NCBI GenBank assembly: GCA_000320545.1
Contig: ADNK01001550.1
Span: 17,501 to 40,000 of the forward strand
Origin: Bigelowiella natans CCMP2755
Taxonomy: Eukaryota > Cercozoa > Chlorarachniophyceae
Length of the DNA stretch: 22,500 bases
Direction of reading: 5' to 3'
The notes under the pieces are model-generated. The model had not been told where the DNA came from and ran no database searches. It worked only from the letters and a program-made list of their open reading frames with translations. Positions 1 to 12,400 of the stretch are shown piece after piece (the stretch's first letter is position 1; the number at the start of each line of letters is the position of its first letter). Made by a program: the position numbers and the translations under genes.

Positions 1-605
1 AAACTGGATGTTTTCCTTTCTTTCTTTGCCCGCGATTTTATTGTCGCAGATGCCCAACTCGAGCCTCGAGAGTGCTCCTTGTCGCTGCGGCCGTGCTAGT
101 AGTGCACAGAGGGAGAAGCAATAGATGAAAACAGTCAGCAATTGTCAAGGTATTTTTAAAGGGCAGGGAAGAGCTGAGGGCGGGCTACGCTCTAGGGGCG
201 ACAGCCTCGAATAGAATGTCGCGCAGCTGCTGACAAGACCTGAAGTAATGGAAACCCGCCCTGAGAGGGCCAAGTCCAATGGGACGCAAGTTTCCCTTGG
301 CCAATCCACAGACTATGAGCTGGAGTATTCGAAGACTTTGGGTACTTATATTTTGCATGATAGCAGGTGTAACGCATGGTGTGCTAAGAGATAGATAGGC
401 TCAGCTGCGAGAGACGCTTGCAACGTGTGCCGACCCAACCCGCTGATGAACTTCGCCTTTGATACGAAATGCTTAAATGCCTTCCTCGAAACTGAACAGT
501 AACATTTAACAAAAAAAATGGACGAATTGAAAATGCGGCCTCGCGAGGACGCAAGCGAACTATCCGCCGCATATTTCTGCACATGAGGCTATCAATTAAA
601 TTATA
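1..605. other. 5' flank of gene A, no gene recognised
   Basis: Only short opposite-strand open frames occur here and none shows family motifs or credible splice context. The region probably holds the 5' untranslated region and promoter of the gene starting at 606, or earlier exons I cannot recognise. Confidence 0.45.
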
Positions 606-2921
606 ATGTCAGACACCCCTTCTCTCCTCAAAGAGGACAGCAATTGGAGGGAAGAACCAGATGCGGACAAAAGCGAACGTAACAGTCGCATAGAACAAGA
701 AAACAGTATCGACAGCGCGACCAACAATTCTATTCACAATCCCCTCATGGCTGCGTCTTCCCCTGGCCTTCTCTCCGCACGCGTGTCAGCTGCTTCTTTG
801 GGAGCTGGGATACGACGATTGTCGATAAGCACCTCGTCACGAGCAGGTCTTCTGCAACCAAATCGCTCTCCGAAAGCCGCAAGAGTGACGAGTTTCGAGA
901 GAGGCACGTGCGACAAGAAGGAAGAGAGCGGTCGCCAACCCCTGAAGCAGCATCCCAGCTCAGTACAGTCAATCCTTCAACCCACTGCTGCTCATCACAG
1001 GAAGCGTACTAGCCAAAGCTCTAATGGGCAGTCGAACAATACACAAAGTGTTATGAAGTCAGACGAAAACCTCCCCTCCCTGGAGAACCACGGCAGCAGT
1101 CACACCGGGGCAGCCGCCGCGGGGAGGGGGAGCAGCAGCACAAACCTAGCATTTACAAGATTGAGTATCTCAGCACCCCGTTAGTACCAACCGACACGCG
1201 AATGAAAATGAAACTAACTAATACGACGTGTAATTATCGGATGTATTTGAATGCTTTAAAGGAGAGCCAAAAAAATAGATAAAAGGGATTGGAAAGGGCG
1301 CATGATCTGTGTACATGGATTAGTCCCCCCCCCCCCATTCCACAATCTTACGTAATCGCCAAAATTTCCATATATTTTCGAATCAGGCAAGCGCGGGTCG
1401 AGCCCTGATGCTCGCTACACATCCGAAACCACGAATAACACAGACTTTTCCTTCTTTGGAATGTCTCCGAAGCCGCGCCCCACCCCCTACCCGTCATCCA
1501 AAGCCGCTGGGGCTGCGCGCTCCAGGGGGGGGCGGAAAATTTTTCGCATCGGCCGCACGATACGAATTCCTTCTCCAACATCAGACATCGTAGCTCCACA
1601 GCACACCGGCCAAAGTTCCGAGGGGAAGCAAACACTGTATAGAAAGTCAAGAAGTAGCATGTCGCACAGCCTTGCTTCGCCTGTCTTCAGCCCCCCATTG
1701 TTCTATGCCTCTCGGCGATTTTCGTTTACCGGAGCTTCCAAAGGGGGGGGGGACACGAGGAGCAGTGGAGCGCGTAACCTTTACTATAGGCGATATCGTC
1801 ATTATCGATTTAAGGTTGGCCTGATCTTCACCGCATGGAAATTACATCTCTCCTCATTTCCTTTATCCTCTCAAACGGATTACGACACGCTTCTCTGTCA
1901 TTATTTTCCATAGCACGGCTGCCTTATTCATAAACTCATGTTGCGTTCTAAGAGCCGTAATTTCCCCCTCCCCCACCCCCCCTCCCCTCATTCTCCCTCC
2001 CCCCTCCTTTCTCTTCGTTTCTCAGACTAATCTAGCACAAGAGCTAACGCTGATCAGGACAGCCGTCCGCCCCTCCTTCTTGCTTGATCGTAGAAGCAAA
2101 GTCTCCCTCGCAACTGACCCCCTCCTCACCCATATGGAAAGCACTCTTGCAGCACCAAACGACGCCGCTATACCCTCCCCCCCCAAAGCAGCCACTCCGT
2201 CCCTTGAGGAGAAGAACGGCGCGGGAGGGGGCGGGGGCAGGAGCGGTAGTAGAGCCATATTCGTGTTAGATAGCGAGAAGCGAATAAGGGCGAGAGGCTT
2301 CCGCGAATGGGTTGTTTCACAAAACCAGCGGGTATTTCAAGCAGGATTCTTTCTTTCCGGCATCATCATCGCGACTCTACTCGTGTTATTCAGCCTTGAT
2401 TCGAGCGACAGCGACGATGACGAAGGGGGCCGGGGGGGGCGGAGCACTACCATCGCTCTGTTGGCTGCTGCTTTACTCTTCGTTGCGGTCGTCGCAGCGT
2501 CTACAATAACTAGCTATCGGGGGTTCTTTTGGCAAGGAGGGGGGGGGGGGGATGAGGGTCAAAGCAGCCACGCGGGCTCAGATGCCCCACCTCCTAGCAA
2601 ATCGCACTATCAGCATCGTCACCATCTGCGGCACTTTGATGCGTCCAGATGTTACTCCCCCTGCTGCTGCTGTTTGAAGCGAGGTCCAACCCCCTCGAGG
2701 AAGTCAGTAGGAGCAAGAAATGACGGCGGACATTGCACCAGCCCTTACGTGAGCAGCGGGACTGCTCAGAGGCAGAGCGTATTCGTCTTCATTCTCGCAG
2801 CATTCCTTCAGGCTATTTTCGTTGTCTCTCTGTAGGTTCATTTTTTAAGGGGGGTGATGGTAGAGGAGACGGGATGTATTTCGAATGGATAAAGGCTAGG
2901 GAAAGAGTGCACGAGAGATTG

Positions 2922-2961
<40 letters not shown>

Positions 2962-3246
2962 TATATGTATTATATAATATATTATCATATACTATAGTTA
3001 CTGCTGTACTGACTATCCCTTAAGTTATATTTTAAGACAAAATGCCGACCGGTATGCTTGTTTATTTTTAGATTATCAAGTGAATCGGAACTTGAATCAT
3101 CACGGTAGCAATTGTCCATACTTTACCTTAACTCAAGGGGCTATGTATATCCAAATGAAATATATTATATATATATAATATTCATTCTATGTAGTGCTGA
3201 AATAATCATACACATATAGCAAGCCTGCAACCCTTACGATATTATG

Positions 3247-3291
<45 letters not shown>

Positions 3292-3838
3292 GTGTGTGTG
3301 TGTGTGTGTGTGTATGTGCGTATACACGGTTCTGTTAATTCTTCATCATGATGAGATCCCAGTATCTTCCTACAATTTCCTACACACAATAATCCCTCAC
3401 GATCTTCTCTCCACCCCTCTCCTTACCAACCAAGCAGTGACCGCAGCATCTTGGCAGCGGGGTCATTTCTGCTTCCCATCGTTCCTTCGTTTTTCGAGAT
3501 AGGCCTTCCTCTGGGAGCCTTCACCATATCAGTTTCTACGAGTGTCCTCGCAGCAGCCATTCTCTTTGCTAGAGAGCGAAGTGCCACCGAGCGTGCCGCG
3601 TTGTTGCTTTTCGCAGCGATTTCCTCGGGAATGTCGGGCGTTTTCCTCTGGCGACAGCACGCATTGCGCGAGGTGGAGTTCGCCTACGTGCAGAAGCAGA
3701 CCGAGGCGAAGACCGTGGCCGAGTATACTAGGAGCGCAATCGAGAAGATGCGGGTGAAAATGAAGGCGGAAATAGTGATGACGGATTGTTCTTGGAGAGC
3801 GAGCTCTATATGATTGTGTGGGAATATACGAGTGTGTA

Positions 3839-3896
<58 letters not shown>

Positions 3897-5338
3897 CGTG
3901 AATGGCATCAAACATCAAGCTTTGTCTCCCCCATTTCCGTAGGAGAAATATCGTCGGAGAGAGGAGCGCAAAAAGGGCTATTGGAAAAAGGCATTATACT
4001 CATACTGTATCAATAATAGATGCCGCAATACATAAGCACAAACACACACATGTGGACATGCACATACACAAACATACTCGCATCAACATTCGTGCAAATT
4101 TTAATATGGTATATCCGCGGCGAAGAATAGAAGAAAGAAGGGGATACTTGCCGCACTTCAGCCATTTTTTGTCTTCCCATAATCCATTAGCGGCAAAACT
4201 CAGAAGTACGGATGCTGACCAATGATCTGCTATCGATACGAGACACGCTGCGACTGGCCACTTCCACACAAGTTGAAGAGTCTCTAAGGTTTCATTATGC
4301 TTTGGGATAGACGGATATACCACATCTATTTCACATAGATAATTATTGGATACATAAAATATGTTTGCGCGTATGTACGTGTGTATGTGCGTATGTGCGT
4401 ATATGTGTTTGTGTGCCTTGCATTCTTTCTGGGAAATCAAATAACACGAGGGGTCACTCTAGCCCTCTAGCTTGTCAATATAGAAAGTAACGTTGCATGG
4501 AGGGTTGACTTCTAGATGCAGCTGTTTAGGCATCACAGAGGCCTGAACGATTTCTTGTTAAGTATATCATCACTAGTAGTTGTAGCGTCATCGTTGCTAA
4601 CTGCCCACGAGACTGCCCTCGATAATGCTCATTTTGTCTTGTGAAGATTTGATGCATGGAATTCTCTTCTCGAATGGTCTAAGCCAAAACTGCATTTACA
4701 GCGTCGCGAGACGGTGATACTTGCTGCTCAGCAATAGAATCGAATGTAGGGCGATGTGGATGATGGTTCGGTCTTATATCACAATTGCAAAACAATGCCA
4801 CAGCAATCGTGCTGACTAGAATCAGAGCAACAGCGGCAGCGAAAGTTAGTTTAAATAACGTAGCTCTCAGTGAGACAAATTTATAGATATCATAGCGTGA
4901 TAATCCATAGATAGGGCCAACAATAAAAGTCGTGGCACGGACTCATATCTCAAAAGATTAGTCAGATCTGACGACTTAAACTTATGACATGCTGCCTCAA
5001 AAATGACCTCAGGTGCGAACGTTGCGAATAGATGCCGAGGATGGGGAAGATCCTTCATCCCCCAACGAAACTAAGAGCAATGATGAGTATCATAACAACA
5101 ATAGCAGCAGCAGTCCAAACACTGTGAAAGAAAATAAGTGTGACAGCGAGGCTAAGGAGAAAGCGAGCGCGACTAGGCGACATACATGGGCGGGCGGATA
5201 CTCGAAGAGACGACGGTAAGAAACGGTTATTAAAAAATCTCAGTGTGAAGAGATTGAGACCTCATCTAATTGTACTAACGAAGTGTAGTTTGATGTTGTT
5301 TTGTGTTCTACATATTTTGATAAACATGTGTGTGTGTG

Positions 5339-5369
<31 letters not shown>

Positions 5370-6375
5370 AGAGCAATATGTGAGTGGTCGTTTTATCGGT
5401 ATGCCATTGTAGTGCACAAGCGCATGTGTACATAGATTTATAGTTTTTTTTTAACCTTTTATTATATCCAATGCAGATATTCAACGAGTGACCCCGAAGA
5501 GAATATCGAGCGCGAGAATCAAAATACCCTCGCTGCTGTGCAGAATATCAGAACATGGCTTGTACGACTGGAAAATATGCAGGTGAATCTTGCCCCAGTT
5601 ACAATTAGCAAAATCCGTTGTTATATAAGAAGTTTACTCACACACACACAGAAAGATAAAGTAGTTCACACCATGCGTGATATAAACATGGGGTAAATGG
5701 TCGGAAAGAGAGAGAGAAAGAGAATGAAGATTCACCATTACCCAAAAGAAATATGGGACTTTTTTATTTATATTGTACAATCCTCAATAGCGGGGCTCGT
5801 CCCATTTTCTTGGAAGTAATACTGAAGAAGAAGATAGTGGCCTCTCCACTCAGGTGATGAATAACAAAAATGACGTGCATAAATTGATTAACTGTTTGCG
5901 ATCCATTAAGAACTATATTTGTGACAAAAAATCGCATTGTTGGTTTCACCTAGGTATTTCTTGGTGGAAGTTGCAATCCTACCACATGGCGTAAGGATGT
6001 CGTCATACCGATGTTAACAGAGGCGAATATATCCTTCTATAATCCACAGGTATCAAGAATAATGAGAGAATACTGCGTCATACGTTAGATGAGAGTTGCG
6101 CTTTTGTCTTAACTCGTGAAAGGCATTGAGTGTTTTATACTATACTCGGCTAAGTTTATCGTTTTAATATGTCAATCGAAACAAAATCATAAATATGAAG
6201 GTTGATGAATGGAGTGCGGATTTGATCGAAGTAGAAGCCAAAGCAAAGGCTGGTGAGTTTTGAAGCTTATTGCGACTGAGCGTGTGGTGCCAATGCTGTA
6301 AGAGAAACATGCGCACCCGCGCGCGCGCACACACACACATACACATATATAGACATATAAAGGGAGAGAGAGGGG

Positions 6376-6414
<39 letters not shown>

Positions 6415-6650
6415 GAGGAGGAAATTTTTATCCTTTTTTCATCTTAAACAATCACAGTGCTAATAAAGCAGATGTGTCGTAATGTTGTTAATGGAATATT
6501 CCTCCTACATTTTCTCTCCCCAACAAATAGGTGCTAGAATACTGTTTTTCGTTATAGACAAGAAAACACGTGCAACCTCTTCAGTACTGGAGAGTGTAGA
6601 GTACATCTGTTCCGGACGGTAGTATTACGACATGTAAATGCATGTTTACA

Positions 6651-6690
<40 letters not shown>

Positions 6691-6765
6691 ATAATAAAGT
6701 TGCATTATTAATTAACGAGTATATACGTATTTGTGTACTTAGGCTCTATGTATGCAATTAAACTA

Positions 6766-6815
<50 letters not shown>

Positions 6816-7964
6816 ATCATTACTGTTTCTTAACAATCGATCTACGACAGTGTTGTGGTACTTGTGATTGAGATGATTCCGGAGGGATCTAAGATCGATG
6901 AAAAGCAGATAGTAGGACGTGAACTAAAGGATCTTAACCGCGGACGCGCATATCTAAAGAATGTTGCTGATCGTCACGGTAGAGTTTAAAACATTAAAAG
7001 TCCATGTAGGTATATGTCAGTTTTTACTCGTATCAGGGGTACCAGTGTTTGAGACCCCGAGGGAAGGTGTAGAGCACATTGTCTTACAGGTATGTGCAAC
7101 GCATGAACATTATCAATATTGATTCATCGATTAGATAGATATATAGAACCGTAGATTCGTTGATTCGTCATTTCAAACGCTTTGAATGTTTGTCACGTAA
7201 GGGAATTATGGAATAGGCTTTGCACAAAACTCTATCGTTAGAATTTAGAAACTATTTCTTTTTTTCGTTTAGTTCTTTTATATTTCCATTCAAAAAAAAA
7301 GAGTTATTGATGTTAATAAATTTGGCTCGTATTAATGTTCTATGTTTAATTTACATTGAGAATTTAAAATGTGTCATTAAATATAAAGATCAAACAAGAA
7401 CAAAAGCGCAATCTCAAGTGAGTGAATGCTAGTACAAGATTATTATTATTTTTTTTAATAGCTAGCAAATAGCAAATTTCTCGAAATAGCTAGCAAATAG
7501 CAAATCTCTCGACTACAGCGTACGTCTAAATATGTGATTCAATAATCTCATAGCGCGCCACCTGCATTCTCTGGATCCCTTTCGTCATCTCAGCTACAGC
7601 ATCGACGACAGCAATCACAGTACAAGAATGTCATCGGTCATGTTAGAACCACAACATCTTCACTCGTTCAACATTTCGTACACTTGCATTCGATTCAAAT
7701 GGTGGGTAAGTGAAAAATGTCGAAAAATGCAAAAGTTAGTATATATATAAATTCTCAAAAACTTATGATTGTAACAATATTCTAGGGGGCGAGACGAAGA
7801 CCTCTCCAACATCCCTCGAAAATGAATACGTAGAATGGGAAAAGGAGCTTCCGATAAGGAAGGAGCACACTGGACACCATCAACAATCAAAAGCAAAATC
7901 TCAATCATCGCAGCAAATGGGTTCCGATTCCGCTAAAGACACTGTTGATATTGCAAACGTTTGA
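606..7964 (+). CDS. Polytopic membrane protein with C-terminal nucleoside 2-deoxyribosyltransferase-like domain (multi-exon, about 14 exons)
   Basis: Proposed exons: 606-1179, 1444-1814, 2026-2831, 3438 (or 3447)-3753, 5013-5215, 5477-5582, 5954-6049, 6201-6252, 6531-6618, 6851-6978, 7037-7089, 7490-7519, 7594-7705, 7786-7964 (TGA). Phase carries through every junction, giving about 1,030 aa. Exons 1-2 encode a Ser/Arg/Gln-rich, probably disordered region with RRLSIS (about residues 70-75), FTRLSIS and SRRFSFTG, which resemble basophilic kinase sites. Exon 3 starts after a very long C-rich pyrimidine tract and holds two hydrophobic helices (2344-2403, 2452-2515). A third helix crosses the exon 3/4 junction, and two more follow (about 3505-3565, 3590-3650), then a charged helical stretch. 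After a hydrophilic linker, exons 7-11 encode the enzyme-like domain: VFLGGSCNPTTWR, SFYNPQ, VDEWSADLIEVEAKAKAG, ILFFVIDKKTRATS, DLNRGRAYLKN and VPVFETPREG. The tail is polar. The domain half is secure. Exons 1-2, the GTTGGC donor at 1815 and the 1.26-kb intron 3754-5012 are the weak points; the membrane half could be a separate gene. No in-frame ATG starts the downstream half, which favours one gene. Confidence 0.6.
2922..2960 (+). repeat. (TA)n(CA)n microsatellite in gene A intron 3
   Basis: A run of TA dinucleotides passes directly into a CA run of about 17 bases. It lies inside the proposed intron 2832-3437. Confidence 0.95.
3248..3314 (+). repeat. (AT)n then (GT)n microsatellite in gene A intron 3
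   Basis: About 40 bases of AT repeat are followed by about 24 bases of GT repeat, upstream of the exon 4 acceptor. Confidence 0.95.
3754..5012 (+). other. Large microsatellite-containing intron of gene A
   Basis: Bounded by a GTGAAA donor after an AGA/CGG-coded Met-Arg and a ctcag acceptor, both phase 0. It contains a compound (GT)n(GA)n repeat at about 3838-3892 and alternating CA/TA-rich stretches near 4036-4080 and 4370-4410. I see no further exon inside it, but an unrecognised short one is possible. Confidence 0.5.
3836..3900 (+). repeat. Compound (GT)n(GA)n repeat ending in GGGAGAGCG
   Basis: A GT run turns into a GA run of about 38 bases, then ggagagcgtg. The same order and ending recur at 15119-15170. 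Confidence 0.95.
5326..5368 (+). repeat. (GT)n microsatellite in gene A intron 5
   Basis: Two GT runs are separated by a single TTT interruption, between the exons ending at 5215 and starting at 5477. Confidence 0.95.
6318..6416 (+). repeat. CG/CA/TA run followed by (GA)n in gene A intron 8
   Basis: Alternating gcgcgc, acacac and atatat pass into a long GA tract (about 6362-6415) interrupted by G runs. Confidence 0.95.
6655..6806 (+). repeat. Two (AT)n microsatellites in gene A intron 9
   Basis: AT tracts of about 35 bases lie at about 6655-6689 and 6770-6806, shortly before the acceptor at 6850. Confidence 0.9.
7462..7519 (+). repeat. 28-bp tandem duplication carrying two candidate 3' splice sites
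   Basis: The unit beginning ctagcaaatagcaaat occurs at 7462 and again at 7490, with small differences at the end. Each copy is preceded by a tag acceptor. Splicing to the first copy in the required phase meets TAG at 7498-7500; splicing to the second stays open to the GTACGT donor at 7520. Confidence 0.8.
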
Positions 7965-9418
7965 TCTTCATTTCATATATCAAGTTCTTACTGTGGCCGA
8001 TGAAACAATTGAGTTTGTTGTTGACGTGTCGTCTCAGCTCCCGAAATTGCTTTGATCTCCGCTGAAACTTCACCATCTTTGCAGCATTTTGTTCCTGCTG
8101 CTTTGTAAACACTGAACGCTGTGTTGACCGCGAAGTGCAACCTTTTGCACACTCATCCCCACGGACATTGCCACAAAGAAAACAACGCAGAGTTGCATTT
8201 CCGCGCGCGCATGATTGCACTACTGCGATCGCAATTTCACTTTGTGGATGAACGCAACAGCTCAACGGCTAGACGGGCACTTTGGCATTGTTGCGAGAGT
8301 CATTGCACAACATTTCTAGATTCATCAGGTAGTAGCTAGAGTAGCGAGGTGCAGGTTGCAAGCGGTGTGTGTCCGCGTCTCAATTTCGATGTGTGGTCGC
8401 CCACCTAGCATAGAGCAGCCTGCATCTGCTGTGAAGCAAACACACCGGACCTTGGGACTCATCTTGTGCATGTTCTAGTGTTCTTTTTAGCGTGGTCAGA
8501 GTGCCGCACATCTAGAGAATGCATCGAGTTGCATGCGATTGCGTTGCGAACAGCATCAAGTGTATGCTGATTTGTTTGCTGCACACTCAAACGTAAAACG
8601 GCTTGATGCTTACATTTTGGGTGTGATTCCTTATTTATGAGCGGGCTTCTCAAGCTGTGAGCACTGCTAAACTGATCTGCTCTTCATGCATACTAGCACA
8701 CAAAGTCTAAAACTGTCCGATACTAGTTCTTGGTGCGTCGTATGGTTCTTCTAGTGACACGCTCAAAGTCAATCTAGCAATGCCCGCGTTGAGTTGCTTT
8801 GGAACTAGTGTGGGTTGGTTTGAACAAAATGTTGTCCGATGTGGCTTATTCAGAGAGCAATGGTATTAGTTCCCGAACAATGTAATTTTCCACCAACCTC
8901 CCTGTTGATTGCACAGAATTAACGTCTAACGTCAGCACTTGTTTTGAACAGAAAACTCTCACCAGTCGATTCAAAACAACATTAAAAACTGCTTTACTTT
9001 CAGAAATTTTTCGTTCGTAATTTAATTTTTCTCATCGGCATGTGATGTCTATCAGAAGAAAGTACCATAAACTTGAGTTGAATTTGAGATCTCATCCAAG
9101 GAGGCCTTTGCATCCTTTCTTGACAGCATGAGAATGTTCTCAATTCCCGAAAAAAAATTCAGATGCTCCCTCAGGATGAAACGTTCGCTAGCCCGTGCTA
9201 CTGAATTGTCGCGAAAGATTTTCGGACAGATTGATAAAAAAGACATCAGCCTGTGCATGAACATGACGATTCAAAAAATGCTGTGCTAAATATGACAAAA
9301 TTGGATAATTTTTCAAAACTAATTTAATTTTATCACCTGCGCAGAATTGCCGTGATAAGAAATCCAAATTACCATCTTCATCACAATCATTATATAAATG
9401 TGCATTAGATGACAAAAT
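7965..9418. other. Spacer between convergent genes A and B, no gene recognised
   Basis: No exon with family motifs was found on either strand. It should hold both 3' untranslated regions. Short minus-strand open frames at 7933-8265 and 9052-9415 exist but lack recognisable motifs. Confidence 0.5.
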
Positions 9419-12400
9419 TTAAATCGAAGATAAATTTAGGATGAAATTTTTCTCACCACATGATGAGTGTCTGTTGTTATTTAAAACACTTCGAAGACAG
9501 CAACAAAATCGTTTCTAACAACAAAGACACATAAATATTAGACTTCAGCTTCATTCTCTCACCATATCTCTATTTACGTTGGTACAGACCCTCTATGAAG
9601 CAGTTAGTATCCATCTTAGACCTTACCAACACTAGTTTCTCTTCTCTGATCCCCAAAGGTTTCACAACGCGAACTTGTTTTGCCAAACTTGAATAATCTC
9701 CACCTAATCGGTTCTTTTCCTCACTTTTATAAAAACACGCAAAAAACACCGTGAACTGTTGAATCAACGTTTGAACTAGATTTTCCATCTGATTCAATAA
9801 ATCAGACATAAGTGATGCTATTTGCACATTTGAACATTAGCAACCATGTGAGCAACTCCTTCAAAGTTTTTATTCCTGATATCTCTTCGAGTTTCTCTGA
9901 TGAAGCAACTTCCACTGAAAAACAACAAATTATATTTAATATTCGTTTTATACGAAGGGAAAATTATTGTTACTTACATCTGAGGAAAGTTAAAATATCT
10001 GCAAGATTGTTGCTCGCAGGTTGTGTTATTACGCTCCCCTCCATAGAGCTATTTCTTATCTGCTGACGAATACGTCTTGATGCAACTTCAACATTCTCAC
10101 TCTCCTCATGTTCCCCGCCAGAAAGTGTAAGAAGACCTGACATCTCTGATGCACCACGTTGCCATACAAACATGTTCAGTTGGTACATCCATGGCATAAG
10201 AGTTTCAAAAATCAATTTATGTACTGAACCTTCTAGTAGATACGACAAAAATTTCTGGTATACTATTTAAATACCTCGTTTGTGATGCATCATACGTTTG
10301 CGTAGGTTATCGTAGAACTTGTTATTTTCTTTCTTTGTTGTAGTTGCTAAACATGATTCTTTATTTTCACAATTTCTAGTTTTCATATCTACTCCATCCT
10401 GGGACAAATGTATAACAATCTCCGCCATGTCCCGACGGTTTTTCGGAAGGGCAAAACCTGATTTATTAGAATATGCCTATGTGTAATGACATGCAAACCT
10501 GAATTTGTATATATAATTTCTATTCCAAGGTGTAAATTAATTTGCACAAATTAGTGCAACATTTATAATATTGTACCCATAATTCTAGAACTTCGATGGA
10601 ACATAATGAAAAATGCAAGAACATTTTAGATAGATTCGTCTTAGGATAATATTAATATTTGGACGATTGATAGAACAAACCCTAGAATTTAAGTTTCGTG
10701 TACTATCGGAATACCATAATGTGCGAGAAATATGTGATTGGGTTTCTTTCCATATGTATCACAAGCTTCTACTCCGCTTCCAATCCCACCCTCTCCTAAA
10801 TAAAATAAATACACACTCGGCATGGCATAGCAGTGCATACAATGCATTTCTTCAATTGTCAAGTACACTAATTAATACTGAAACTTTAAGAAAGGGGAAA
10901 AGGATAAACTGTTACAATTTTTGACATACGTGCAGTCATGCGGAAATGCGCTGTTTTTGCTAGTCTTGATTTCATGAAACGCCAATCGCAGTTATGGTCC
11001 TCGCTGTGGTTTAGCATATCTGCTAATGGAACCTGCAAAATAGTTCTTTCAACTCTTCCATACACAGATATATCTGTACAAACTCAAAGAAACCATGGTC
11101 AGCATCGTTGCGCCTTCCTCATTGCTACTACTCGATACAGCTGCCATGCTTTCCCAATCCAATCGGAAAACACGAGAGGACACCATAAATCGAGCCCATA
11201 CAAAGTCCTTAGATTAAAAAGTAATCACCACAAAAGAATACGAAAAGCAATGTTACAGGATTCATATTCAACACGCAATCTTCTGGAAGATTGCTCCAAA
11301 TATCAATCAACGATAAATTAAAGGAGGAACATACTGGGGGGGGGGGGGGGGGAGAGAAAAAGAGAGAAAAAGGAAAAAGAAAAAAAGAATAATTGAATCT
11401 ACAAATACAAAGCATTGAATACTAATGATAAACCTTCAAATTGATGTTTTGCTTGAAAATTTCGTCTTCACTGCAAAGCGACTTAAAATCGTCCTACAGA
11501 CAAGGTATATATATCATCTATGGCAATGATAAGTGCACCAAAAATTAAATATATCAGCACACGCACATACACACACACAATTACATATTTACACATATTT
11601 TTATTTTATTCTAACTATTACTGTTACATATGCACATTTTATTACAAATTAGCAAACTATCTACCAAACAGCAGCACCATCATTGAGTTGGAAAATATGC
11701 GATGAGAAGCAACTGTTAAATTTCGTTACATAACATACGTGTATAATTTCAGCGAAAGCCTTAACTTCTTTCCCCGCCAGAGTGCCCCTAAGAACATGAA
11801 GAAACGCATTATATCGGAGCTTCACGCAGTCTGTAAGGACAGCTTTCCAAAATATGCAATGCCAACTACCTTAGCTCATCATCAATGTTGATCCTTCTCT
11901 TCGCATCGTCTGCGCAATCGATAGTTTTCGCACAGTATTTCCACACAAAATTAATCGCATTGACACAAACTTACATCAATAAAAGATCACAGAAATGCGT
12001 AGCAAAATATTCATACAACTCACAGTGATTGAGGGTATTGCGTGCGTATGTTGTATACAACGAAAAATCGAAGCAAATTGATTGTATCACCGTCCTGGGT
12101 TAAGGCACCATGCAGCAAGGACAGGCCTGGAGGGTTCCTAGATCGTTGATTAAATATAAATATTATACGCAATATCGAATATGATTTTCATCCTTAAACT
12201 GAAAACTTATCAATGACATTTATATGGCTAACAAACCGTGTATGAGATATGTTTAGTACGAACATAAAATTCCAAAAAATACATATACAGGTTTGCTTCG
12301 TTTACGTGCTCTATTTGAAATAAGGTATGGATCAGCAGAAACATCAAAATACGAGGAATGCTGAACATGCAGCCACTCAATGCTGAACATGCACTCTTGT

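Larger units (their letters stand above)
5954..7089 (+). other. Exons encoding the nucleoside 2-deoxyribosyltransferase-like domain
   Basis: Five consecutive exons (5954-6049, 6201-6252, 6531-6618, 6851-6978, 7037-7089) have clean GT-AG borders and matching phases. Together they encode about 138 residues. The order is a GGSCNPTTWR turn after the first strand, a YNPQ segment, a W/E-rich helix, an FFVID strand followed by KKTRATSSVLESVEY, then VVVLVIE and a final VPVFETPREG strand. This is the layout I associate with the Pfam family 'nucleoside 2-deoxyribosyltransferase like' (includes metazoan Raw-type proteins). In true deoxyribosyltransferases an Asp and a downstream Glu are catalytic; the Asp in FFVID and a Glu in VLESVE are candidate equivalents, which is inference. 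Whether this domain is an active enzyme or a nucleotide-binding relic cannot be told from sequence. Confidence 0.83.

Noticed and set aside
4000-4440. 146-codon minus-strand frame
   Set aside because: Composed largely of CA/TA microsatellite translation (His/Thr/Tyr/Cys repeats) inside a gene A intron; no motif.
7933-8265. Minus-strand 110-codon frame with a C-x2-C-x8-C-x3-C cluster
   Set aside because: No recognised zinc-binding family, no splice-linked neighbours, and it overlaps the end of gene A.
9052-9415. Two overlapping minus-strand frames downstream of the SET gene
   Set aside because: A donor-like GTGAGA near the end of the SET gene could lead here, but the LSMT domain is already complete and these frames carry no family motif.
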